This document shows positions 49,054-58,858 of a stretch of DNA of 64,000 bases, piece by piece. The position numbers and the translations under genes were made by a program. Source of the stretch: Zopfochytrium polystomum. Lineage: Eukaryota > Chytridiomycota > Chytridiomycetes > Chytridiales > Chytridiaceae. The stretch covers positions 1-64,000 of the forward strand of contig JAIVFJ010000217.1 of NCBI GenBank assembly GCA_025765615.1, given 5' to 3'. A model generated the notes under the pieces. It worked only from the letters and a program-made list of their open reading frames with translations. It did no database searches and was not told the origin of the DNA. Every line of letters begins with the position of its first letter. Positions within the stretch are counted from its first letter, which is position 1.

Positions 49054-52044
49054 ATGTCTTCTTCGACCCCCAAGGCTGTCCGCTTCTCTTCTTACAGCTA
49101 CCAGGCTTGGGAACTGCATGTGGAAGAAGTCATCAAGCCGGTCATGGCATACAATCTTGTTGCCAGCTTCCTCAAGCCTGATTACTTTGGTACGTTCAAC
49201 GAGCACTGCACCAAGGTCGGCATCGGCGCTGCTCCTCCCAGTATTGGTTCTCCCCCTGAATCCTCTGCAACGGCGGAGGCCAAGGCTGCGTACAGTGAGA
49301 TGTACCGTCTGCACCACGCTGCCCTTGACAAGTACCACACTGGTATACGCCAAGAACACAAGACCTACAGGGAGCTGGAGGCCCAACACGACAAGGCAGT
49401 TGCTACCCTCGACTCCTGCTCGCGCATTGAGGATGTGCGCTCCATGAATGCGGCAAACATCACCAACTGTGCTGACTGGTACAAGTGGCTCAATGACAAG
49501 TACGCCCTGCAGGACCACACTGGTTCACAGCAGGACAAGTGGCTTGCGACTTACAGTCGTTTGGCAAAACCCAGAGACTCTGGTCCGGCAGTCCAGGAGT
49601 GGTACACCACTCTGACCACACTGGTCACGGATTGGCCAAAGCATTTCAAATGTACTGCCACCACTTGCAGGGGTGTGACAAACATCCTGCGTTCTGCCAT
49701 CATCCACAAAGCAAGGGAAACGCTGCCTGGACATGAAATCTTCTCTGGCGTTCGTCAAAATCTTCTCAAGGGGCTGTCAGGCTACGCCAACACCAGCGAT
49801 CTCGTCAAGGAGTTGACAAACTGCCACACGCTGTACCAGCAAAGCAAAGAGAAGAACAGCAGACACTCTGCTCACCATGGCACTTCTGAGATGGAAACAG
49901 CTGCTTCAGCAAAGACCTCAGTGGCAACCAAGAAGCGCAAGATCGGTGAGGCACTCAACGGCAAGCCTACTTGTGACCTTCATGGAATCTGGGTCTCACA
50001 CTCTCGCGAGGAATGCCTCAAGTTCCCTCACGGGAAGTCAGAGCCAGCTCGCCCTGCAAAGAAGGCCAAGGGCAAGCAGCCTGCACACGCCAAAGAAGCC
50101 AAGGCCACGTCAGCTGATTCCAAGAAAGCTACTGAGACTGCCAAGATTGCACGTGAGGTGGCAGCTAAAGAACACCACCAAGCCTCTTGCGCAGCCTCTG
50201 AGGACTCTCCTCCCCACAAATGCTACAGGATGGATACTCCACCACCACCTCCTGAAGCAGAAGACGTCGAAATGTTGGAGTTCAGTACTGAGGGTGCTGC
50301 GCGCCTTGCAGACACTTCAGCTCTGGACGACTTCCTTTCAGTAGAAAGGGCACTTGCGGCACGGAAGTTTGAAATTGGAACATGCCAGGCCGTTGAGGTG
50401 GAGGAGGAATTTGAAGTGGAACTCACAGTTACACTTCTTGACGGCAGAATGGATCCAGACTGGACCACTGACAACATTGTCTCAAACGTCAGCTACAAAG
50501 TGATGTACGAATCTGGGCGCTTCCTCTACCGCAACGTCACCTATCGCCGCATCTACGAGACTGCGCTGATGGCAAGACTTGCTGGCAGCCACCCACACCA
50601 GGTCATCCTTGACTCTGGGGCTTCCAGGACAATGTCGCCTTGTGAAGAGCACTTCACAAACTTGCGGCCCACCTCCCAGCAGATCAAAACAGCTGACGGC
50701 TTTACAACTGCCACTGGAGTGGGCGACTTCACCTTGTTCGTTAACAGAAGAGCTCTCATCATGAGGAACTCGCTCTATGTGCCAGAGTTCTCAGACACTC
50801 TACTCTCAGTTCAGCAAATCGTGCGGCAGACAGGTCACAACGTGACTTTCACAGCAGACACAGCCCTATTGCATCCTCGGGTACATGGTTCAGACTTTAC
50901 CATTGCTCATAGGGACACAGGGAATGTCTATGTTGTGGACCCTTCTCTTCTGACGGGACATAATGGTCTCGACAGGGCAGAACTTGGAAGGGACGCGCCG
51001 ACTCCTTCGGGGGACGCCCCAGGTGAGTCGCAACAGCAAACTGCTCCTTTGCAAACTGCAACCCCAACTTTAAGTCAAACTGACCCAGACCCTTTACCAA
51101 ACCCTCAGATCATTGAAGCAGTCCGAGCTCTTCACAAGAAATTTGGTCACCTGTCTTTATCTTCTTTGAAGCGTACTTGGTCAAATCTGAATAAAGTTGG
51201 TCATTCATTTTTCCTCACTCATGACATTCCCTGCGTGACATGTGATGTTGGGAAATTGAAAGCTTCGCCTATCCACTCCACTTCCAGACCAAACACCACA
51301 CTGCTTGGTCGTTTACACACTGATGCTGTCCCACTGCCCGCACGTGGACACCATGGTGAAAAACATTGGCAACTGGTTGTGGAAGAGTCAACCCGTTGGC
51401 TTGACATTGAGTTCCTCAACTCTTTGTCCGACGCGCCCACAAGATTCCAGTCTACGATCGAAAGGTTTGAACAACAACATGGCAAACATATCACATCTGT
51501 GCGCTGTGACAGGGGGGAAATCTTCAAAGATGGAGAATTCAAAACTTGGGCCAATACTCGGCATCCTCCTATTGTTTTAGAACCTAGTCCTGCATTAACC
51601 AAGGAATACAATGGGCTGGTAGAACGTCAGGTCAACACTCTCAAAGACATGGCACACTGCATGCTCTTAGAGTCACGATTGCCCCACTCTTTCTTTGTGT
51701 ATGCAGTCCGCTACGCAGCATACATCAAGAACAGGGTTTACCACTCTTACACTAAGAAAACACCTTACGAAGCTTGGTACGGTGAAAAGCCAAATGTTGA
51801 TCACATCCGCACCTTTGGCTGTTTGGTTATCCACCGTATCCCAAAGGAAAAGCGAACGCTTAAACATCCTGACAAAGGGGCGCCAGGCATATTCTTAGGG
51901 TATAAAGGAAACACTCTTCCAGTTGTCTACGACTTGAAAACCCAGAGAATATCGGAACACTTCCATGTCTCCTTTCACGAAAATGTTTTTCCTGGCATTG
52001 TGCGGAACTGGAGACAGTTCCTTCATGACTCCCGCTTGAAGTAA
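49054..52044 (+). CDS. Cop2 Gag-protease-integrase polyprotein
   Basis: An ATG at 49054 opens 996 codons to TAA at 52042. The Gag part (about residues 1-330) is helical and has no obvious CCHC knuckle, though a C-x-x-H-like pattern (TCDLHGIWVSHSREECLKFP) near 49970 resembles the degenerate zinc finger of some copia Gags. The retropepsin site is ILDSGASRTM at about 50605-50640. The integrase HHCC finger follows (HKKFGH ... CVTCDVGK), then the DDE core with Asp in LHTDAVPL and VRCDRGEIF and Glu in NGLVERQVNTLKDM. The end resembles the GKD-type C-terminus (GIFLGYKGNTLPVVYDL). Reading continues in the same frame after the stop as far as 52464. Confidence 0.9.
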   Translation: MSSSTPKAVRFSSYSYQAWELHVEEVIKPVMAYNLVASFLKPDYFGTFNEHCTKVGIGAAPPSIGSPPESSATAEAKAAYSEMYRLHHAALDKYHTGIRQEHKTYRELEAQHDKAVATLDSCSRIEDVRSMNAANITNCADWYKWLNDKYALQDHTGSQQDKWLATYSRLAKPRDSGPAVQEWYTTLTTLVTDWPKHFKCTATTCRGVTNILRSAIIHKARETLPGHEIFSGVRQNLLKGLSGYANTSDLVKELTNCHTLYQQSKEKNSRHSAHHGTSEMETAASAKTSVATKKRKIGEALNGKPTCDLHGIWVSHSREECLKFPHGKSEPARPAKKAKGKQPAHAKEAKATSADSKKATETAKIAREVAAKEHHQASCAASEDSPPHKCYRMDTPPPPPEAEDVEMLEFSTEGAARLADTSALDDFLSVERALAARKFEIGTCQAVEVEEEFEVELTVTLLDGRMDPDWTTDNIVSNVSYKVMYESGRFLYRNVTYRRIYETALMARLAGSHPHQVILDSGASRTMSPCEEHFTNLRPTSQQIKTADGFTTATGVGDFTLFVNRRALIMRNSLYVPEFSDTLLSVQQIVRQTGHNVTFTADTALLHPRVHGSDFTIAHRDTGNVYVVDPSLLTGHNGLDRAELGRDAPTPSGDAPGESQQQTAPLQTATPTLSQTDPDPLPNPQIIEAVRALHKKFGHLSLSSLKRTWSNLNKVGHSFFLTHDIPCVTCDVGKLKASPIHSTSRPNTTLLGRLHTDAVPLPARGHHGEKHWQLVVEESTRWLDIEFLNSLSDAPTRFQSTIERFEQQHGKHITSVRCDRGEIFKDGEFKTWANTRHPPIVLEPSPALTKEYNGLVERQVNTLKDMAHCMLLESRLPHSFFVYAVRYAAYIKNRVYHSYTKKTPYEAWYGEKPNVDHIRTFGCLVIHRIPKEKRTLKHPDKGAPGIFLGYKGNTLPVVYDLKTQRISEHFHVSFHENVFPGIVRNWRQFLHDSRLK

Positions 52045-54307
52045 TGGGGACCAGTCCAACCCACAGCTCAGGATTTCCAATATCTTTCCTCCTCGTTGCA
52101 TACCCCCGCTATGTCCACTGATCCAGATGTGGCACATCCTGACGCTCTATTTGACTCACAAGAAGACGATGTACCACCTGCAGAATCACAGGGGGGAGAT
52201 CTACAGCCGGGTATGCTATACGACGCTTCTGATTCTGAACCAGAGTCAATACCTGATGAGCAGGAAATCCCTCCAAGGGAGCGCTCAACTTCCCCTGACA
52301 TTCTAGCATTGCCAGAGTCAACAGGGGAGGCAACAAATCCCCCAATCATACCACGAGAGCCATCAGGTTTACGTGACTACCTGGCATTGAAGGCAAACTA
52401 CGAACAAAACCATCAATTGCCACAAGTCCTTCCACTTACAGTCGGAAAACACTCCACGCTTTAACTGCAAGAATTCGTAAACTACGAATAGCACGGGGAC
52501 AATTTCGTGAACTCTACCAAACGCTCAAAGCGTACACTGTGCTTGAGCCGGAGGAAGTCACAGCATATCCAACAGTAAGGATCCACCAGCGGGACTTACC
52601 GCCACTCCCTGCTTCGCATAAAGAGGCCATGCGATCTCCTTTTGCAAAGTATTGGAACGCAGCTCAACTCTCAGAGATAAATTCGATCACATCAAAGCAC
52701 GTCTGGGACCTAGTGGCTCGACCTAAAGGGCGTAAGATACTCAAGCCCAAACGGGTTTTTGCCTACAAGTTTGACAGTGAAGGGTACCTTGAACGCTTCA
52801 AGGCCCGCCTTGTTAGTCGGGGTTACACTCAGATCTTTGGTCAGGACTACAATGAGACCTTCTCCCCTGTCGTCCGCAGCTCCTCTGTAAGGGCAATCCT
52901 TGCTCCCTCGTTGCTGTTTGACCTCATCCTTGCAGGCCTTGATGTCGAAACCGCATACTTGAACGCCAAACTGGACATTGAAAACTTCATGGAACAACCA
53001 GAAGGCTTTGAGATACGTGGTGCAGACGGGATACTTCTTGTCTGTTTACTCAGGAAGAGTCTGTATGGACTGCACCAGTCTGGTCGACAGTGGTACAAAA
53101 CAATCCGCGACTTCCTCGTAGAAATTGGATTTACGCAATTGAAGACTGACCACTGTGTCTTTGTGCAAAGGCACCCTGATGGAAAGGTCAAGACCATCAG
53201 CACTCTATACGTAGATGACATCCTCATCTTCAGTCACACTGAAGAAGAAATTGCCAAAATTCTTTCTCTGATCAAATCAAAGTTCAAAATCCGCGAGGAC
53301 CTCAACCCAAAAGTTGCTGTTGGCATCCAAGTTGAGAAAATCAAAGGATGGAATCTTTATTGGACAGAAAAACTACACACAGCATGTCCTTGGAGGAAGC
53401 AAACTACTGGTGTGACGATGAAGGCTTACCTGTCAAAATCAAAGCAACTCCCATGTCCACGGACATGGATACACAATGTGGACTCTGGAAAACTTCCACA
53501 ACAAGAGTCGGAATACTTCCGAAGCACACTCATGCAACTTGCTTACCTTGCAAACTTGACGCGCCCTGACATTGCGTATGCTGTGAATACACTTGCACAA
53601 TACCAGTCCTGCTCCAACCCATTCAGATTCCCTTGCGCTTGACAGATTGCTGCGATATGTCCGCGCTACCTGGGATCATGGACTTTTCTACCAGAAGGGA
53701 GACTCCCAGATGACATGCATCACCAATGCAACGCTCCCAGAGGTAGAGAAAGCTGCGGGTATTTCTTACCCAGAGTGGGATGAACCACATGGCTACGCTG
53801 ATGCCAGCTATGCTGAAGAGGATGGACGCAAGTCGAGGTCAGGGCATGTGTTCATGCTTTGCGGGGGTGCTATTACATGGTACAGCAAGAAACAATCAGT
53901 TGTCGCTTTGTCCTCAACTGAGGCAGGAATACTTCTCCCTTACTGAGGCCATCAAAGAGGCAATCTGGCTACGAATGCTCTTCCAGGAGCTGGGTATGGA
54001 TTTAAATAAGCCCACTACTGTTTATGAAGACAATCGTTCAACCATAGCTATTGCTATGAATCCAATACACCATGGCCGGGTCAAACACTTTGACGTGAGG
54101 TTGCATTTCATACGGGACCACTTGGAGAAAAAGGAGGTTCAACTCATTCATTGCCCAACGGACATGATGATTGCCGACCTTCTCACCAAAGCTCTTCCTG
54201 CAGCTCAACATGCAAAGCTTGCATCACTGATGGGAATTTGCAGTCTCGCCGACCTCCAAGGTGTAAGCGTGGTGCCCACGCTCAAATCAGCACAACGCTT
54301 AGTCTAA
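52045..54307 (+). pseudogene. Cop2 reverse transcriptase-RNase H, frame-broken
   Basis: Past the TAA at 52042 the same frame stays open to 52464 and encodes an acidic Ser/Pro/Glu-rich linker (SDSEPESIPDEQEIPPRERS). The RT lies in another frame from about 52440 (RKTLHALTARIRKL) to beyond 53340: RFKARLVSRGYTQIFGQDYN, AYLNAKLDIENFMEQPEGF, and YVDDILIF at about 53200-53225. Compared with the inverted copy at 41619-43258, at least three small indels follow (near 53345, 53600 and 53925). RNase H then ends near 54307 (HFDVRLHFIRDHLEKKEVQL, DLLTKALPAAQHAKL). Confidence 0.88.
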
Positions 54308-54319
54308 AGGCTCTCTCTG

Positions 54320-54471
54320 GCTTCTCCAGCTACACTTGTGGGTTCATGCAGGTTTTCACAAGTGTAGGGGGGTGCATGGGTGGGTTCGAGTCCCACTGCT
54401 TGGCTGGCATTGTTGGACAGCCATGTACTCCAGGAGAAACAGTTGCCCCCTCTCTTTCTATTGCGGGGGTG
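54320..54471 (+). other. Cop2 pre-PPT hairpin and tRNA T-arm-like segment
   Basis: Between the pol end and the 3' LTR there is a perfect 11-bp stem (CTACACTTGTG / CACAAGTGTAG, about 54331-54368). A T-arm-like GTGGG-TTCGAGT-CCCAC (B-box GGTTCGAGTCC) follows, then the purine tract GCGGGGGTG. The same arrangement is preserved in the inverted copy (about 41690-41765). Confidence 0.7.
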
Positions 54472-55694
54472 TGTTGAGATTCGACCCACGGGGTACACTA
54501 CGCCCGTTACTGATGATCCCTTTGAGAACTCCATCCAATCACATTGGATGGGGTGTTTCGAAGGGCTCAGTAGATTCAATACTTGAATGGGGCGCTCGGA
54601 AGGGCTAATCTGTTCTCAATAAAAAGAGATAGGCAAAGGCGGCTGTTGTTCTAGCTTTGTTCATCCTACCGGTAGGAACAATGCAATTAGAACATGCACA
54701 AAAATGCTCAAACTACGCACTCTGCACATATAACACAGCACAGCAAGCATGCAGAAGCAGTGTACCACTGCCCCATGCTCCGGAATTCCGCTCTCTGCAT
54801 CGGAATAACCCTCTCTGCATCGGAATTCCGCTTCCTGATCTGGAATTCCGCTCTCTGCATCGGAATTCCACTCACTGATCCGGAATTCCAGCTTTCCTGC
54901 TGTGCTGTGCAATCTGAGCAATGCAACAGGCATTTAGGAATCAGGGATTGCACCAATCACTGCATTTCTAAAAGTGAGATAAAAACTGAGCTCACCAGAG
55001 ATTGCACCAATCATTGGATTTCTAAAAACAAGGAAAAAAGCGGCTTGTTTCCCAAACAAGCTTCCTGATTTGGAAACAACCAAACCAATTTACAAGCAAC
55101 TGTTTCTCAAACAAGCTGTAAATTGGTTCCTGGTGGTACTCAGCCCAGACAAAGTGCTCAGCCCAAGGTGGTACTCAGCCCTGGCTGGTACTTAGCCCTG
55201 GGTGGTGCACAGCCCAGGCTGGTACTCAGCCCTGGGTGGTGCTCAGCCCAGGCTGGTACTCAGCCCTGGCTGGTATTCAGCCTTGAGTGATGCCCAGCCC
55301 TGGGTGGGTACTCAGCCCTGAATGGGTACTTAGCCCAGGCTGGGGATTGGTGCTCAGCCTGTTTTATCTCATTTCTGTGGCCTGCTCTGTGCAGCCCACT
55401 GCTCCCTCTGTTTTCTGATGGCTCCAACCTGCAGGAGTATAAAAGCAGCAACCTCTCACAGAGATCAAACAAGGAATCCAACCCCCTCCTTGCTGCTTTG
55501 ACAGAATCCAGTGCAAAACAAGCCAATCTCTCTTCCTCCATTTGCTCTCTCTTCCATCTCTGCCCACTCACTCCTCTCTCCTCTCTCCAGCCTCTCACTC
55601 CTCTCCCTTTTCCATCATCACTGCTCTCTCTCTCTCTCTCTCTCTTCATCCCCACACACACCAAGTCCCTCCAGTCCTGGGTGGGATTTCATCA
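54472..55694 (+). repeat. Cop2 3' LTR
   Basis: Same ends and TATA box as the 5' LTR, but it is longer (1223 versus 1082 nt). The GGAATTCC units near 54780-54890 and the CTCAGCCC units at 55138-55335 are expanded. Confidence 0.93.
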
Positions 55695-56690
55695 GGCAAC
55701 AACGTCTTGGCATTGATTTTTGGAATACGCACTCTCCTGTTGTCTGAATCAACAGTCTTCGTTGGCTCATTGCCATGGCCACTGCAAACAACTGGCACAC
55801 TGCTATTGTCGACATCAGCAATGCGTACCAAAACAGCATGCTCGATCTGCCCATTTACATGGACCAGCCAGACAGCTACCGCAGTGATGGCAAAGTCTGG
55901 CTACTGAAGAGAGCTGTTAATGGTATCAAGCAAGCTGGCCGGTGTTGGTACCAAGAACTGATTGGCCACCTGAAGTCGAATGGATAGCAGCAAAGCACAG
56001 CAGACCCCTGTATCCTCTTCTGTCAAGTGGATGGAAAAGTCATTTTCATTGCCATCTATGATATTTGTTTGTCTGGGGATTCTGGGGAGATCACCTTTGC
56101 CATCACACTGCTGAAATCTCGTTACAAGCTCCGCGAAATAGGAACAATCAAAACCATCCTCAATATGCAACTGGAACACCACCACAACAGAATCTTCTTG
56201 CACCAGAAAGCCTATATCAAGGAGTTACGTCAACACCATGCCAACACTTTCAACAACCGCACTGCAGTAACTGCCCTTCCCAGTAGTCTCGATCTTCAGC
56301 CACGTGGGATCGAAGAAGCAGCTGCAGACCAGAGACTGTACCAGGCAATCCTTGGCGGCATCAACTACCTTGCAACACACACGCAGCCAGACCTTGCCCC
56401 AGCAGTTTCCTACCTTGGTGCCTTCAGCAAGGACCCTTGCAAGCAACACATGAAGATCCTTATTTGGGTTCTCGAATATCTCAACGGTAAAAGTGAGTAT
56501 GGTTTTTTCTATTCTCGCAACTGCACAGATATAGCCGGTTACTCCGACGCTGCCCATGGTGTCCACTCAGATGGGAAATCACAGCCTGGCTACTATGTTC
56601 TATTTGGAGGAACAGCTATTAGTTGGACATCTCTTCAGAGCAGTACTGTCATGCTGTCACCGCAGGAAGCTGAATATGTTGTCTGAACTT
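55695..56690 (+). pseudogene. Copia RT-RNase H fragment (Cop3- or Cop1-type)
   Basis: It starts mid-RT exactly at the end of the Cop2 LTR: QQRLGIDFWNTHSPVV, then an in-frame stop, then AMATANNWHTAIVDISNAYQ, LLKRAVNGIKQAGRCWYQEL, a further stop, AIYDICLSG in the YVDD position (catalytic Asp pair lost), and RNase H ending LSPQEAEYVV at about 56685. It would continue the Cop3 RT that stops at 44342 on the other strand, but about 15 residues are missing at the join. Two stops plus the loss of YVDD mark it as dead. Confidence 0.8.
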
Positions 56691-57539
56691 ATTCATCCTA
56701 TTCATTCTTATTTTTACTCATTTTCCCTCATTTTCCCACCTTTCAATCCACTGTCCCTGCACTGATGTGGCCTCAAAGCCTCAAATTATGTTCACCCCAA
56801 ATTTGGAGGCAGGAGAGACACTGGGGGGGTGTGGCTGAAAGAGTGATTCATCCTTCCAAATTGTTCTTTCTTATTTTCTCCTTTTGTTATGTCTTTTCCC
56901 TTTTTCTCTTTTCTTTCTTTCTTCCTTCTTTCCTTCTTTCTCTCTTCCCCTTTCCTATAAATACTCCCTCTCTCTCCTCCTTTGTTCTATATATATCTAC
57001 TCTCTCTCAATAAATCCTACCTGGGTAACAACCAATCCTTTTCTTTCCTCTTTGGTGTTTCTCCCCAGGCCAGTGCTTCCAGACCAAGCTGGGGATGGAG
57101 TCCTTTTAGGCCAGTGCTACCAGACCAAGCTAGTAGAGGTATGATTTCCCCAGGCCAGTGTGTTGTATGCCAAGCTGGGGTGAGGTTTCCTTCCCTTTCC
57201 TTTCTCTTCCTTCCCCTACCTGGTTGGTTCTCACATTGAGCTCTGTCTCTGTGATACTGGCAGATGCCATACTGCCTTAGGGCATTCCTTTGTTGAACTG
57301 CTGCCTGTTGGTCACCATGTTGGATAGTCAGGGCTTGAACCTGGGGCCTGTGGGGTACTCTTCATTGAGTAACTCCACTTGGTCTAGCTGTCCTTGAATA
57401 AAGACAGAATTGAACCACATCATCCATCTTTGTTGAGTTTGAGCTGAATCCAGGGTACTGGCTCTGCTAATAACCAGGAGCTTCCCATCTTAAAGACTTG
57501 TCTTATCCCTTTTGCCACTAGACTATAGATGAGCCCCTG
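56691..57539. other. Insertion inside a copia RNase H region
   Basis: RNase H coding breaks off at about 56690 and resumes at about 57540 (AHTKHIDIRAHFLQQG). The intervening 850 nt is non-coding and T/C-rich. It has a TATAAATA box near 56957, an AATAAA near 57008, and several tRNA-box-like motifs on the minus strand (GGTTCAATTCT near 57410, GGTTCAAGCCC near 57340, TATAGTCTAGTGGC near 57525). An LTR- or SINE-like insertion is likely; the family is not recognised. Confidence 0.5.
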
Positions 57540-57830
57540 AAGATGAAGAGGAGATCTCATATGCTCACACAAAACACATTGACATACGTGCTCATTTCCT
57601 CCAACAAGGTGTATCCACTGGAGAGATCACTGTACGCTATGTACCAACCAGCGACCAGATTGCAGACATTCTCACAAAACCACTCTCAACGTCTCAGCAC
57701 CAGCGACTGACCTCACTACTTGGCCTTCGACCCCGCTCCGACTTTTCAAACACCCTTTCAGTCGAAGCCTCAGATGCTTACGCACGCTTTGCATAACAGG
57801 TGCTACACCCATGGTCATCGTGCGGGGGGG
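57540..57830 (+). pseudogene. Cop1 RNase H tail and polypurine tract
   Basis: Encodes TKHIDIRAHFLQQGVSTGEI, then ADILTKPLSTSQHQRLTSLL, to a stop at about 57796. It matches the minus-strand Cop1 remnant at 37400-37620. A G8 tract (GTGCGGGGGGG) immediately precedes the LTR. Confidence 0.82.
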
Positions 57831-58243
57831 TGTTAGGCGGAACTGACTGGTTAGCAGCAAGAGGCACAAGACAGACCCAAACCTATTGTGACTGTCAGTT
57901 ATCATTCTCACAATGCCCATGGGAGAGCGAGCCACCACCAATGCAGACCTGGGCGCTGGCTTGGGTTGATGACAAATACTCCAAGTATTAAGTGGAACAG
58001 AAACCCAGTGTCAACAGTTTTCCTCCTCCTCTGCTCAAGCAGATAATATAGGAGAGGTTTTTACCCTGTGCCAGTCACGCTTGCCTAGCAACTATTACAG
58101 TGTGTATATCATCATCATGTATCAATAATTCATTACAGAGTTTTTTTTCTTTCTCTCCAAGTTGGGGAGAAGGGCCACCCACAAACACACATCTCCACTT
58201 CATTCACTCCTTCCACTCACCCACTCAGAGTAGACTGTTTACA
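57831..58243 (+). repeat. Cop1 LTR (short version)
   Basis: Plus strand, TGTTAGGCGGAACTGACTGG to GACTGTTTACA, 413 nt. It lacks the middle segment of the 36627 copy, including the GAA/TTC array and the TATA box. Its outer flank (ACTAAC) does not match the flank at 36621-36626 (ATGAAG). Confidence 0.85.
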
Positions 58244-58858
58244 ACTAACAGAACCAAAGATCCATGGGCATGCAAAAATCCAAATCTGGTCAACTTGTCA
58301 TGTTTCCATAGTACATCTCTGGCACCACTGCCATTAGGCCATCTCAGTCTCGTCCCCCTTCCCCTTCACGCCTAAAATTGCAGTCCTCTTCACTCAACAC
58401 CATGGAGACAGAGGTTAAATGAAGGAGAGCCTCCTTCTGTTGCGTCCCACCCATCCCCACCCACCATGCTGCTGCTGCTGCTGATGCTTTTGCTGTGCTG
58501 ATTCCTTCCCATGTGCTTTCAAGCGCTGCTTCCACAAGTTGTTAATACCATCGATCGTTCCATTTCACTGGCATTTCCTCATTGGAATTCGTTTTTTTCA
58601 GCTTGCAGCTGCCCACCTCCCACCACTTGCTGGACCAGAACGGCTTTGACAAGCGCACTCTCCCATTGTAAAGCACCATTTGCCTTGGCAATAAGCCTTT
58701 GCTGTGGAAGCTTCAACCACGCTCAAAGAAATTGTACTTGAGAGCAACCCCCTCCGACCTTGAACCGCATTTTGAGTGGTTCAATCATCGTTGGGGGTCC
58801 GTTATGGTTCGACCAACCCCATTCTTTTTTCTCCAGATTGCGCGTCCCCAAGCTCGCA
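58244..58858. promoter_or_regulatory. Intergenic region and probable RPN5 promoter
   Basis: The stretch between the transposon nest and RPN5 includes a (CTG)n run near 58470-58495. No gene was recognised. Confidence 0.4.

Larger units (their letters stand above)
47759..55694 (+). mobile_element. Cop2: full-length Ty1/copia LTR retrotransposon, coding capacity broken
   Basis: Two LTRs in direct orientation (47759-48840 and 54472-55694) enclose gag-protease-integrase-RT-RNase H, the copia gene order. A purine-rich tract (ATTGCGGGGGTG) precedes the 3' LTR. The 3' LTR is about 140 nt longer, owing to extra tandem units. The five bases outside the two ends (GTCAT and GGCAA) do not match, so either the ends come from different insertions or a rearrangement has happened. 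Stops and frameshifts in the RT half suggest it is not autonomous. Confidence 0.93.

Noticed and set aside
54340..54410. A functional tRNA gene upstream of the Cop2 3' LTR
   Set aside because: Only a T-arm-like hairpin is present. No matching acceptor 5' strand, D-arm or anticodon arm could be found, so it is reported as a motif only.
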